Assembly (NCBI GenBank): GCA_028023455.1
Contig: JAQFVV010006342.1
Span: 517,001-581,000 of the forward strand
Length of the DNA stretch: 64,000 nt
DNA from: Epiperipatus broadwayi
Taxonomy: Eukaryota; Onychophora; Udeonychophora; Euonychophora; Peripatidae
Reading direction: 5' to 3'
Below, in pieces: positions 34,356-46,365 of the stretch; within the stretch, counting starts at the first letter, position 1; the number at the start of each line of letters is the position of its first letter. A program made the position numbers and the translations under genes. The notes under the pieces were generated by a model. It was given only the letters and a program-made list of their open reading frames with translations. It was not told where the DNA came from and made no database searches.

Positions 34356-35405
34356 TAAGTTTTACTATTGTGATTTCATACATAATGCTTTGAACATCGA
34401 TATTAAAAATTTATATTTCAAGCATGTGTATGCATGAACACAATCATTATCATTCACTCATAAAAGAGATAGCTGCACAAATCAATCTGTAAAACAAAAA
34501 TATGACTATATCTCAACCCTAGTTGGTCCTTTAGACTGTTTATTTCATTATATTAATTATTTCACTAGAATCCAATTATATCTTAAAATATTATTTACAA
34601 TTTTTTTGTAAAATAAAATAACTTGTTGCATTTGTTATAATCTGAGATTAATAAATTACTTGCATAGATATTATATTGTTCTAAATTGAAAATATTACTT
34701 CAGTGTAAGCAAATAATACTAGTATTTTTTATATGTTTCTAAATCTAGTAAAGTACACATTTAAATTTTAAAAAAATTGCATGTCATAAAATTTTGAATG
34801 GCAACTGATCATCAATGATGATGATGATGATAACATTGGGAATAGTAATAAAAGTCACTGCCAGTAAAAAGCAGGACAACTAAGTTTTACTATTGTGATT
34901 TCATACATAATGCTTTGAACATCGATATTAAAAATTTATATTTCAAGCATGTGTATGCATGAACACAATCATTATCATTCACTCATAAAAGAGATAGCTG
35001 CACAAATCAATCTGTAAAACAAAAATATGACTATATCTCAACCCTAGTTGGTCCTTTAGACTGTTTATTTCATTATATTAATTATTTCACTAGAATCCAA
35101 TTATATCTTAAAATATTATTTACAATTTTTTTGTAAAATAAAATAACTTGTTGCATTTGTTATAATCTGAGATTAATAAATTACTTGCATAGATATTATA
35201 TTGTTCTAAATTGAAAATATTACTTCAGTGTAAGCAAATAATACTAGTATTTTTTATATGTTTCTAAATCTAGTAAAGCACACATTTAAATTTTAAAAAA
35301 ATTGCATGTCATAAAATTTTGAATGGCAACTGATCATCAATGATGATGATGATGATAACATTGGGAATAGTAATAAAAGTCACTGCCAGTAAAAAGCAGG
35401 ACAAC
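34356..35405. repeat. Near-perfect 525-base tandem duplication
   Basis: 34356-34880 and 34881-35405 are copies offset by 525 bases. I found one difference, TAAAGTACAC against TAAAGCACAC. Each unit ends with a (GAT)5-like tract and TAAAAAGCAGGACAAC. The unit has no gene or known element. It is either a very recent segmental duplication or an assembly artefact. Confidence 0.9.
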
Positions 35406-35479
35406 TGACATCTACAAATATTAATATTTATACAAACATAATTACATATGTCACATTCAAACTAATTCAAAGCTACATG

Positions 35480-35966
35480 GCACATCCCAGTGAAAAGGTG
35501 TCTAGTTCTCTCTTCAAACTATCTGCAGTGCCACCTATTAATCACTGCATGTATTATATAGTGATATGTTCATCTATTCATCATTAAAATTTTAAGGTGC
35601 TAGCATAACAGGATCATGAGTTATGGCATGAAATATGATACTATTTTATAATACCTTTGTAGATCCCTTCAACACTCTGCTCTCCCTGCCCTCACATAAT
35701 CTTGCAAACTATATGAAAACACTTTTGTGACTCATGATTCCATTTATGTGCATAACTTATTTCTAATATTTCAGTATGAATTTTTTCTTATTTAGCAAAA
35801 TTAAATGTGAGTGCATTGTCCAACATGAGTTAAAATACAAAACATACTGTTGCATTTCAGTGCCTTTAAATTTTTCTAATAAACATTTGCTGTATAAGAC
35901 ATGCACTGAGTCAAAGATAGCACTGAAGAAAGCTTTGGAAGAAACAAGTAACCTTTTCACTGACGC
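35480..35966. repeat. F4 foldback
   Basis: The left end CACATCCCAGTGAAAAGGTG and CTATCTGCAGTGCCA is complementary to the right end AGATAGCACTGAAG and ACCTTTTCACTG. The same ends bound 43125-43585. The two overlapping open frames within it (35763-36021, both strands) are by-products of the inverted repeat. Confidence 0.55.
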
Positions 35967-36531
35967 CAACTGTTTATATTCTGATATTTGGTCATTAAGA
36001 GTGTTTAATTCTTTCTCGTAACCTGATCCAGAGTTTCAATAATGCTAAATTTTAGTCAAAATTAATTAATTAATAAAGACATAAGAATATTGGTTATATC
36101 AAATATGAAAATTTATTTTTTCTCAAAGAAAAAATTCTTTACATAAAGAATAAAAAATACCCTGCATTAAATGTGTTTACATTAAAAATAATTTAAGTAG
36201 ATAGAATTAGAGTTTAATTAGTTATAAAAATATAACTTATTGAAAATATATATTAGTGACTTTCATCACAATATGATGAAAACTGAGGATGGCAAGACAT
36301 TGCAGTTTTGTCAGAATGTGACATGGTATAAAAGGAACTTGGAAAACTGTTAGTATAAATTCAATATAAACATTCAGTATTATAATTTTTTCAGTTTATA
36401 ACTAAGAGCTTTAATTTTCTAAGAATCCTCAATTTATAAATTATATAAATCGGGGAATTAAAGTTCTATGGAGCTCATTTAAAAAAAATATATAATATAT
36501 TGTCTATACAAAATTCAATGCAATTATAAAG
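35967..36531. other. No gene seen
   Basis: Plain AT-rich sequence. Confidence 0.5.
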
Positions 36532-36772
36532 AACTTGAATTCAGATTTTTAAGCTCCCTACAGTTATGCACTCCAGCTTATACAACTGATACATATGATC
36601 ACATACATGTGAAAAAGATGGTGCTCTGGACCAACTGATGAATGCTTATTCAGCACAAAATACATAAACTGGAGATCATTTATCATTTCGCATGTATGAG
36701 GTCATGTGTATCAGTTGTATAAGATGAAGTGCATAGCTGTAGAGAGCTTGAAAATCTGAGTTCAAGCCCCTT
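36532..36772 (+). repeat. F2 foldback pair with mutated hammerhead
   Basis: Two F2 halves in inverted order, with T-arm-like ends. On the plus strand, CTGATGA and a TGCT/AGCA stem II are intact but GAAA reads AAAA. The stem I GACCAA is followed after the core by CTGGAGATCATTTATC. Confidence 0.65.
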
Positions 36773-36795
36773 ATATATATATATATATATATATT

Positions 36796-38090
36796 AAAAC
36801 TAATAATGTCCAAGGCTATATTGGTAAATAATGTAAATACATGGAAAAGTCAAGATTTAAACATACCAACATCAACAACATCTATAATCTCAACTTTTTG
36901 TCAAGACAATATTCTTTAAGCAATAAAGGTGGAAATCCATACATGATCTAATATATTTATATAGACATTAAAGATTGCAGCTTGATCATAGAGTGAAATT
37001 ATTTATTCAAAGACGTTTAAGTAAACCTTATTAAATAGACAAATATAACATGTTCTGAATGCAGACTCACAAGGTATCAATTATAATTTTCAAACTACAC
37101 TCTATGTATTGATTCCATGATAAAACTAATAATGCTGAAGGTTAGATAATGTAAATACATGAAAGCAATCAACACTTAAACAATATCAATAACAATCTCA
37201 ATCTGATGTCAAGGCAACCTTTAAATAATAAAGATGGAAATCCAACTTTATATATGGTCTAATATATTTAAGTAGACACTAAAGATTGCAGCTTGACTAC
37301 AAAGAGTGAAATTTATTAATTCGAAGAAATTTAAATAAATCTCATTAAAGAGATAGATATAATCTGTTCTGAATAAAGACTAACAAGTAGTCAATTATAA
37401 GCATTCAAACTGCACTCCATCTATATATTATCTACATAATAAATCTAATAATGCCCAAGCTACATAGGTAAATATTGTAAATACATGAAACCAGTCCAGA
37501 CTTAAACAATGTCAAAAACAGTCAACAATCTCAATTTATTGTCAAGGCAATTTCTTTAAATAATAAAGTTGAAAATCTACCCTTATATATGGTCTAATAT
37601 ATTTATGTAGATACTAAAGATTGTAACTTGGCTACAAAGATTGAAATTATTAATTTAAAGAAGTTTAAATAAATCTCATTAAACAGGTAAATATAACTTG
37701 TTGAATGAGACTAACAAATAGTCAATTATAACTTTCAAAATGCACTCCAACTATGTATTACTTACATAATAAAGCTAATAAGGTCCAAGGCTAGATATGT
37801 AAATATTGTAAATATATGAAAGCAATCAAGTGCTAAATAACACCAATAACAATAAAAATCAACAAACTCAATCTATTGTCAAAGCAACTGAATTCCCTTT
37901 AAATAATAGTGAGGTTTATTTAAACTTCTTTAAATTAATAATTTCACTCTTTGTAGTCAAGTTGCAATCTTTAGTGTTTATATAAATATATTAGACCATA
38001 TATAAAGATGGATTTCCACCTTTATTGTTTAGAAAAGATTGCTTTGACAACAGATTATTATTGATATTGTTTAAGTATTAGCTACTTTCA
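36796..38090. repeat. R array: ~310-336-base tandem repeat with inverted terminal half-unit
   Basis: Units start at about 36796, 37132, 37440 and 37771. Each carries ACTAATAATG, GTAAATACATGAAA, AATAAAGNTGGAAATC, GTCTAATATATTTA, TAAAGATTGCAGCTTG and a TCAATTATAA block. After the truncated fourth unit a half-unit runs in reverse (37905-38090: AATTTCACTCTTTGTAGTC, TTGCAATCTTTAGTG, GGATTTCCACCTTTATTG). A single reverse-oriented copy occurs at 62080-62380. Confidence 0.75.
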
Positions 38091-38255
38091 TATATTTATA
38101 TATATAATTTAATAAATATTAATACCATATTTTTATCTGGTTGAAGTCAAAAAGCTTGAAGAATAGGTGGATCTATTCTGCTCTTGATTCTGTGTAAACA
38201 TACAGGTTATTATTTATTCATGGCCAGAGGAGGTTTTATTCTATTATATATATAT

Positions 38256-38530
38256 AAGGGACTTGACTTAGACTTTCAAGCTCTCTATATCTATCCAATC
38301 TATCTTATACAACTGATACACATTACCACATACATGTGGAAAAGATCAATGATATCCAATATACATATTTCATGCTGAAGTAGCAATCATCAATTGGTCC
38401 AGATCATTATCTTTCATACATATATACAATCAGTGCTCAGTTTATATTAAGATAGCAAATATTCAAACTCTAATGGTCAATCTTCAATCTTCTCCACTCT
38501 CCAGTTCTTCAACCATCCATAATTACATTA
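38256..38530 (-). repeat. F2 repeat, hammerhead C3 mutated
   Basis: In ribozyme sense (minus) the core is TTGATGA for CTGATGA. It has a TGCT/AGCA stem II, GAAAT and an intact TTGG. Distal stem I retains ATGATC against ATATCAT. The tail TTTATATTAAGATAGCAAAT matches other F2 copies. Confidence 0.65.
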
Positions 38531-38578
38531 AGTTTAGTATAGAAAATATTCATGTTTTTAAATGTCATATATATAATA

Positions 38579-38929
38579 CAAATAAAATGTGCATTAATTA
38601 AAGAACTATTGTAATAACAATAAGAATAATAAATATGATGGTAATTAACTATGATACCGTCTTTCAATCTGCAGAAGTACTTTCAGTTAAATACGTAACC
38701 TGCCTCAACTGCTGTTAAATTCAAAAAATAAATGGAAGCATTCATGAGATTTGAGGTGATAATGTTTGCTTCCATTTTGTTTTTGGAATTTAATGGCAGT
38801 TGAGGCAGGTTAAGGAATTAACCAAAAGTACTTCTATGGATTGAAATACTGTATATAATAGTTAATTACCATTATGTTTATTATTTTTATTGTTATTACA
38901 ATAGTTTTTTAATTAACAGACATTTTATT

Positions 38930-38931
<2 letters not shown>
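38579..38931. mobile_element. F5 foldback MITE
   Basis: Arms of about 165 bases: CAAATAAAATGT, TATTGTAATAACAATA, ATGGTAATTAACTAT, AGAAGTACTTT and AACCTGCCTCAACTGC on the left, with complements in reverse order on the right. The loop is about 30 bases. A 20-plus-base TA run abuts the right end. Confidence 0.75.
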
Positions 38932-38970
<39 letters not shown>

Positions 38971-41332
38971 TTTGAACTGTAAGCTTTAGAGAGCTTTCAA
39001 TGCTGTGATTTATGTCACATCAAAATCATTAGAGACGAAAAAGAGGAAGCATGTATAAAATAAGAATTTGAATTATGGGTCTGATTTATATAGCATTGAA
39101 TATTTATATTTGAAATTTGGAATATTAAAAGAAGATCAAAATGAATTGCACGGAGAATGAAAAAAACATAAGACATAAAGAATGAAAGAAATGGAGATTT
39201 TCTGGTTTGTTATTTGAGTGTTTGTTATAAGACTGGAGAATATAAATGTGAAACAATAGAACAAACAAAATTTAATAAAATATGGTAGAAGAAAAAATAA
39301 ATCAGTCAAAGGAAGGAAAATCTTTCAGTAATAGATGTTAGAAATAGGGTTAATTTATTATAGTGTATAGCTATTTTAGAAAGAGAGAATTTAATTATGC
39401 TAATAGGATTTCTGGGCATACGGATTATGCATAGAGATTTCTGATTTCATTTAAGAAGAAATAATTCACATCACATGTTCTTAGTATTGTCTTTTTAGCA
39501 TAGTAAATTATGTAAATGATTAATACAATTTAGTACTGCTAAAAACATGAAAACATAAAAAAAAAAAATACAAATGTAAGTTTTTTATCTTATTATACAA
39601 TAATTTTGGTCAGAAATTATTAAATATTAAAAAATATTTAGGCAATGATTTCAATCCAACACTTTAACTATACTACCATTCTCAATCTATATATAAACAA
39701 TTGCAATGCATACATTACAATAAAGGAGAGCTTTGGAAAGAATAAAAATTACTTCAGTCCGTAAGCAGAAATGAATATGGGAAAGGTGACCAATTGCGCA
39801 TGTATTTTTAGCAGTCATATAAAAAATTATAAATATGACTATTTATTTAAGCAAAGCAAGAATATTTGTTTAACTTTGTTAATCCAAAACTCATATTAAG
39901 GTACACGGCTGCTGACACAAGATGAGTATCAAATACTTTCTTAAATGTGCATATCGTGAAAATATAAACTCTTGGACAGAATTCACAATGAAATTCAGTA
40001 GTTGGCATAGTAATAAATCTATGTTCTAAGAAGTTTGTAATTCTTGTTGTTTATTTGACAGACAAAGTGAAATAAAGCAAACTGGCAATAGGTTCAATGC
40101 CTATATGTCTACCATAAGTTTTTTACAAGGGGTGTAGATCATTATCACAGCACTAATTTTCATGTGACTCATTTGATTTGGTTCTTGCATTATATCTCTC
40201 TGGTAAAAGTAACTGAATATCCATCTGCAAAATAATATTTGATGACCTTTCTATAGTTCAATAAACTAAAAAATTATGAGTTCCAAACTTGGGCCCTTGT
40301 TCATGAAAATGACAGGCTAATGTTATACGCATTATACCATGGATCCTCCTCTATTTTTCTTATTAAAATATTTTTAATTTTTTTAAAAATAACCTTTAAA
40401 AGAAAATATATTTTTCAAAAAAGTATTTTCTCCTCTATCATCCCTTATACAGTAATTAATCTTTCAGCTCCAGTTTTTGGCAATGGATAGCATAACTATA
40501 CAGACAATTATTAAACTATTTATTGCAAGTAATAAATTAATTCATAGAAAATTTAAATGATGCTACTAAATAGTAAATAAATGTAGGATAATAAAATTAG
40601 TGTTTGATTTAGCTTATTATTTGTTATAGGCTAATTTACACAAATTAAACTGTTAATCAGTTTATAAAAATATATAATTCTAAACTAGTTTTAAATCCGT
40701 ATAACCAAGTGGATTGATAATTGAGCTTAAAGTAACGCCATCATTTGGGCAGTAGAATAAACATAAAAACTACTCGATGAAAGCAATCTTTGCTCTAGCA
40801 GTATTTCTTCCTAAACGGAAGTCAAATAATTAGAAATGAGTATGAGAATGATGCGCACATTGACTGCATTACCAAGTGATGTTCTGCAAAATATGAATCA
40901 GCAATAGCTGTCATATGTATGGCTGACTATACTAGTGGTTAAGATTTTAAAATATTTCTCTGACGGTATTATAAATTATAGTAATATTTAATATTTATAA
41001 TAAGAGGTGTAATCTATTTTTATATTCATTAATATTTAATAAAACTGTAAAAGTGAAGCTTTGGAAAGCTCTTTCTAAATCTTCTGTAGACATTAATATT
41101 CTAAAGGAAGCAGAAAAGAAAGAAACAAAAGATCACAATTCTGGACAGCAATAAACACAACCTTTTGATTCTATTTAAAAATAGGTGGAAAACTAATTAA
41201 ATAAAAACGTATGAGATTTTTTTTTTTGATGACGACATGATTAAGTAAAAATTCAACTTAAATCATTTTTAACTTTATTTTTTAAATGCAATTCACTGAT
41301 ATCCTTAATGGGATTTGGTATGATATAAATAT
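38932..41332. other. No gene seen
   Basis: A TA run at 38935-38960, then AT-rich sequence without exon-like frames or recognisable repeats. This is the region immediately downstream of HYKK. Confidence 0.5.
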
Positions 41333-41720
41333 GTGACAGGAATTATTCCTCACTCATGCGCTATAAAATTGACATGCACTATTCCATCAATAATTGTTTT
41401 AAAAACATAAGACATGTGTCAAGAGTAGTTCCTGTGAACATTTTAGATATATATATTATTAATTATTACGTATATACAAACTCATAAGATTCAGTGTCAC
41501 AGATAGTAAAAAATGAGTAACGTTCTCTTCCCTGTGATGTATATTTAAAAATCAGGCTCATAATAAGTTCATGGCCTAATTTAGGAACAATCAATAATCA
41601 TGGGTTTATTTAAAGAGTAAGCTCTAACCATAGATGGACTATCTATGGTTTTAAAACAATTATTGATGGAAGGATGCTGCATGTCAATTTTCTAGCACAT
41701 GTGTGAAGAGTAATTCCACA
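41333..41720. repeat. Foldback element near the HYKK 3' end
   Basis: GTGACAGGAATTATTCCTCAC through AATTGACATGCA and CCATCAATAATTGTTTTAAAA pairs with TTTTAAAACAATTATTGATGG through TGCATGTCAATTTTCTAG and GAGTAATTCCAC. The loop is about 240 bases and may hold an inserted or unrelated sequence. Confidence 0.6.
41605..41610 (-). promoter_or_regulatory. Candidate HYKK polyadenylation signal
   Basis: AATAAA on the minus strand about 320 bases after the HYKK stop codon. It is the first such hexamer I found downstream. It lies inside the loop of the 41333-41720 foldback, so its use is uncertain. Confidence 0.25.
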
Positions 41721-41926
41721 ATTTTATATATATATATAAACTGCTATATTACTAATTAAACATATGCATAATATATTTCCCATATGCTTTTTTCCATTTG
41801 TAACCATACATCCATTTACATTAATGTGCTAATTTGTTGACTATTTTCAGGAATATTGCTCTTGTATAGATAGATATATCTTTTCATTATATTAAAAATA
41901 TAAAATTAAAGCAATAAAAGTAAATA

Positions 41927-42387
41927 TTAAGTTGAATTAATATAATTTTTTATAGTGTTTTCCCACTTATTTATTAAATCATCAGAGGAAATGGACCAGA
42001 ATGATTCTAAAACTTGCCATCCTGTTTTGCTGGTATGCAATAGGTATTCATTGCCAGGGTCTAAAGAATAAGAATAACTACCCATTACTAGTGACTGCGT
42101 TATTCTGGAAGCTACGCATATTCTGATCAATGCTAATTCTAAATTTGTAAATGGAGAAATGGTTTGATACCCTGCAAGAACTAATCCTCCAATGAGAGAT
42201 GGTTCAATGGTTTTATTTTCTATCATCATATAGGCAATAAAAATTGAAACTTCAAATATGTAAGGCATACAAACAGAATCTGCAAAATCAAGCAGTGCCT
42301 CAATTCTATACATAGGCTTATTTACGCAACTAGAAGAAACTTCTCGTACCAGTAGATTTTGCTCATTTAAATCACCATGAGTCATTC
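41927..42387 (-). CDS. HYKK: Hydroxylysine kinase, 3'-terminal exon
   Basis: Hydroxylysine kinase (AGPHD1) phosphorylates 5-hydroxy-L-lysine with GTP in collagen-lysine breakdown; it belongs to the aminoglycoside phosphotransferase/choline kinase fold. This exon gives the C-terminal ~153 residues, ending at TAA 41929-41927. The phosphotransferase loop is MTHGDLNEQN (catalytic Asp of HGD, and the following Asn). The metal-binding motif is LLDFADS, where most relatives have DFGD. The helical tail includes FEVSIFIAYMMIE, GGLVLAGYQTISPFT, SRITQSLVMGSYSYSL and KTGWQVLESF, all characteristic of HYKK. The acceptor is a T-rich tract plus TATAG (42389-42388). The exon opens with GA completing a Gly codon split by a phase-1 intron, which fits the donor at 57380. 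Confidence 0.93.
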
Positions 42388-42419
42388 CTATATAAAAAAA
42401 AAAAAAAACCAACTAAACT

Positions 42420-43124
42420 TTAAATTATAAAAATAAATTATCATTAGAAACAAAAACTAAACATGTATGAATGCATCTGCATATATATGTGTATGTGCGT
42501 GTATATGTATTATACACATAATGTTTCCATTAAAGAATGCGGCAGCTAATTTCATAAATAATGGTATGTATCAATACTTGTGTTAAATAATTTTATTAAT
42601 AATTATAAAAGATATAAGCATATTAAAAATAAATTTAATAATTGAAAAAGTTTATTTTCATGTCACTATGTAGTTAAGATAGAAGTGAATAATCAATTTC
42701 AAAAAAGTAATAATAAAATAATATCCGCTGGTAGAGAAATTAAAATGTTATTTATTATGATGCCTGAACTACTGTTTTCTGATTCTTTCTTTTCATTGCA
42801 TCAATGAGTAAAGTAAAAAGTTTACAATATTAGTCTTTGACAAATACAAAAGATATTTTAAATGAATATTTCTAATAATAAAAATTGTTGTAAAATATGT
42901 ATACATTTTATTTGTTTAAAATTTTTATTTTAACTTATTAGAGTGTGATATTTCTACTTCCTTCTTTCTTGCAACAGTTTTCAGTTAGCTTGGAAAAATT
43001 TGAGATGCCATTCTTTGATTAGAAAAACAACAATCAGAAAATTTTAGATCTCACAATTTATAATTAAAATGATCATTGCCAACAAAATGTAATACTATTG
43101 TTAATAATTACAGTATACACAGTA
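42420..43124. other. Intronic AT-rich sequence
   Basis: Only a short (TG/TA) tract near 42480. No other feature. Confidence 0.5.
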
Positions 43125-43585
43125 TGTCCTGTGAAAAGGTAAATAGTTCTTTCTATAAATTGCATTGAGTGCCATCCCTGAAAATGCTAGTATGTTTGGA
43201 TTAAAATTTATGACATGAAATATGACATAGCATATTTTATTTTTTAACTTGTGAAGGGATAATGCACTAACATCAAATTTTGTTTTAAATTGGGTAAAAT
43301 TCTTACTGAAACAAAAGAATTCAAAGTATTTATGCTAATTAAGCCATGACTTGCAAGAATATTTTCAAGTGATTTGCAAGATGTTGGATATCAGAGAAAG
43401 CAATGAAGATGATCTATGAAAATATAAAATACAATATAGCATTTCATGTTGCAACTCATGAACCAGGCATGATGGGTTGTGGTCAATAGCTAAACTATAT
43501 CTTGATGTAATGCATGCATTGATTCAAAGATGGCACTGCAGTCAGCTTCGAAAAAAAAATATCAGTCACTTTTTCACTGGGACAC
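43125..43585. repeat. F4 foldback
   Basis: Ends GTCCTGTGAAAAGG and CTTTTTCACTGGGACAC are complementary, and inner blocks (TGACATGAAATATGACATAGCAT against ATAGCATTTCATGTTGCAACTCATG) pair loosely. It matches 35480-35966. Confidence 0.55.
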
Positions 43586-44062
43586 ACTGAGCATTATTTA
43601 GTAATGCTGTACAATTCAACCGTGGTTGTCAAACCTATTGATTCAATTATCTGTGATTTAAAAAAAATATTTATAAATTTCACACATATATTATTTGCTT
43701 ATACAGAAATATCCATTTTCTTGTCTTTCATGTATTCTTTGGCATTGTGTTTACATACATGACAATGTAATGCTGTTGTAAATTTTAACATTAAAATTGG
43801 TTCAAAGTGAACCCAAAGCACAATGTTAATGATTTAAAGTTCTGACAAATTAAAAAAGTTTGAAGTGTTTTTTTATGTGATAAAATGAAAATAATTGACT
43901 TGTTTTATAAAGGAAAAAAGTCATATGTGAAAGCTGATTGAATATTCAATAAGAAATATCAATTTACAAAATAGTAAAAAAGTAAAAAAAAAAAAAATCA
44001 TGCTAGGATTGTTGTGCTCCTGAAACTGTTAAAGATATATAATGAGCATTAATAGTTCTTAA
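43586..44062. other. Intronic AT-rich sequence
   Basis: No feature beyond an A-run near 43987. Confidence 0.5.
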
Positions 44063-44830
44063 CACACTTTTCTGAATATCCCTATCAACAGACCAGTTTC
44101 TAGCTGTGGCAGTTGTCAGTAAGGTGGTAGGATATTCAGACATTAGATCTAAAAATACCAGCTCAAGTCCAGGATTTTAAATAGAAAATCTGAAATTTTC
44201 AGATATCTATATGTCTTTAAATCCAACTGTCTAACTTAGATAGCAATATGGGGCTGAACTAAGTTCAGATACACCATATATTAATAGCTTTAGCAACATA
44301 ACATCAACAAAGCCTCAAAAACAAAACTATAATTGCAAGAATATCAAAGTCATACATCACATGACTTAATCTAATGACTGAATATACCAGCACCTCACTG
44401 ATGACAGCCACAGATAGAAACTGGTATAAGGATATGGATATTTGGAAAAACTTGTTAAGAGCTATTAATGCTCATTATCTAACATTTGTAGTACAAGTCT
44501 ATTAAATTAAATCATGTGGTATATGACTTAATTTGGGGCTTTGGTGATGTTATATTGCTAAAGCTGTTAATATATGGTGTATCTGAACTTAGTTCAGTCC
44601 CATATGGCTATTTAAGTTATATAGCTGAATTTGAAGATATATAGATGTCAGAAATTTCAGATTTTCTAATTAATAATTAATTATTAGATAAATGCTGGAC
44701 TTGAGCTATTTTTATTTTTAATGTCTGAATATTCTAGCGCCTCCCTAATGACAGCCACAACTAGAAACCAGTCTAGTGATAGAGATATTCAGAAAAGCTT
44801 ATTAAGAGCTAATGTTTACTATATAACATT
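44063..44830. repeat. F3 cluster: three hammerhead-type units
   Basis: One minus-sense unit (core CTGACAA at 44119-44113, GAAAC, C17 at 44091) faces two plus-sense units (CTGATGA at 44398-44404 with GAAAC-TG-GTA; CTAATGA at 44745-44751 with GAAAC-CA-GTC). The two plus-sense sites are 347 bases apart, a likely monomer length. Shared blocks: TCTGAAATTTTCAGATATC-like, a CTGAACTTAGTTCAG palindrome, and TTAAGAGCTATTAATGCTCATTAT at the ends. Stem II is weak in all three and two cores are mutated, so these are old copies. Confidence 0.6.
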
Positions 44831-45442
44831 TGATGTATAACTTGATTTCTTATAAAAACTATTAAAGTTAGATGATAGTAAGTAATAAATATTTAATAAT
44901 GATTATAAAAGCATTCAATTTGTGTAAAAAGGATACAAACAAAACGAATGTCTCAGTAAACAATAATGTATTGCGTCAGAAAGTTTTGTGTATATATGAA
45001 GACTTTAGCTAACAATCTACTAATAAAATTGTAAGCAAGTTTAAATAAGGAATAGCAGTATAGATTCAAAAATGGCAACCATCATAGTTTTCTTTAGATA
45101 TAATTGAATTCCTAACAGTATTTGATGTGTGTTTTAGAGCCATTTAAACAAAATTTGTTGTTTTTTAAATTCACAATGCAAATATTATCACTATGATAGC
45201 AAAAACTCCATATAAAAAATAGCTGTCATTAATGTAATATAAACATTGTGTCTTTTGCAATTCGTCATCATCATCAAATTTCATCTGAAAAATAACATAA
45301 TAAATTTAATTTTTTTTTTGAGAGTATTCAAGTGTGCATACCCATATACTAGATATATACTAATACAATACATAAAAAATGTAAATATCCCCTCTCAATT
45401 TGTCTTTTTTGTAAGTACATTTTTTTTGTTAATTATTTTTGA
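44831..45442. other. Intronic AT-rich sequence
   Basis: No feature seen. The open frame near 45246-45455 is low complexity and runs into the F1 repeat. Confidence 0.5.
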
Positions 45443-46365
45443 TGTAAGCCAATAAACATCACATGATCACCATTTCTTATGCTTGCTTATAACTGTTATT
45501 AAAACAGGCAAAACTCACTATAAGTATTGCCACTCACTGCAAGCTAGAATAATCAATGGATGCCAGAAGGGTTGTGCATAAAATCTTCATCTAGTGTCTA
45601 CTCATCCAATATCCCCAGACTAGTTTCTGGCTTGTGACCTTAGTCAGTGAGGAGCCTTAGATCTGAGAGCACTACACCTAGATCTTAGGATCCGATGCAA
45701 TCCTCCAGCAGTCACCTTTTATCTCTACTTAACTACAAAACTATGAGATTTAAATTGAAAACATCTCAATATTTTCAATCCAAGCTCATCAGCTTATATA
45801 GTCATATAGGTCTGAACTCAGTTCAGTACCTATACATTTTGATGTCTTTTGTTCTTTAATAACCATAGCCACCACTATCCTATTAGGCAGGATTGTTTTT
45901 AAGCTAACAAACATCACATTATCACCATTTCTTATGCTTGCTTATAACTGTTATTAAAAATGGTGATCATGTGATGTTTATTGGTTTAAAATCAATCCTG
46001 CCTAATAGAATAGTGGTGGTAAAATGTATGGCTACTGAACTGAGTTCAGACCTATATGACTATATAAGCTGATGAGCTTGGATTGAAAATATTAAGGAGT
46101 TTTCAATTTAAGAATCATAGTTTTGTAGTTAGGTAGATAAAAGGTGGCTGCTGGAGGGTTGCATTAAATCCTAAGATCTAGATGCAGTGCTCCCAAATCC
46201 AAGGTTCCTCACTGATGAAGGCCACAAGCCAGAAACTAGTCTGGGGATATTGGATGAGTAGGCACTAGATGGGGGTTTTATGCACAAACCTTCTGGCATC
46301 CATTGATTACTCTAGCTTGCAGTGAGTGGCAATACATTTAAGGAGTTTTGTCTGTTTTTTTTATT
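45443..46365. repeat. F1 head-to-head pair
   Basis: A minus-sense F1 unit (45443-45935) faces a plus-sense unit (45960-46365). Shared blocks in ribozyme order: CATGTGATGTTTATTGG, CCTGCCTAATAG, CTGAACTGAGTTCAG, TAAAAGGTGGCTGCTGGAGG, the ribozyme, TTTTATGCACAAACCTTCTGG and CATCCATTGATTACTC. The minus-sense core is CTGACTA (G8 changed to T, predicted inactive); the plus-sense core is intact (next entry). Confidence 0.75.
46197..46255 (+). ncRNA. Type I hammerhead ribozyme motif (F1)
   Basis: CTGATGA (46212-46218), stem II GGC/GCC with loop CACAA, GAAA (46232-46235), helix III AC/GT with loop TA, C17 at 46241. Proximal stem I TCCTCA pairs with TGGGGA (one wobble). After an internal loop ATCCAA (46197-46202) pairs with TTGGAT (46250-46255). 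All invariant bases are present; predicted cleavage is between 46241 and 46242. Confidence 0.75.

Noticed and set aside
35763-36021. Overlapping frames on both strands with Cys-rich composition
   Set aside because: They lie in the F4 inverted repeat and have no motif.
36796-38090. Regularly spaced repeats suggestive of a CRISPR array
   Set aside because: Units are ~320 bases, diverged and without spacers, in a eukaryotic genome.
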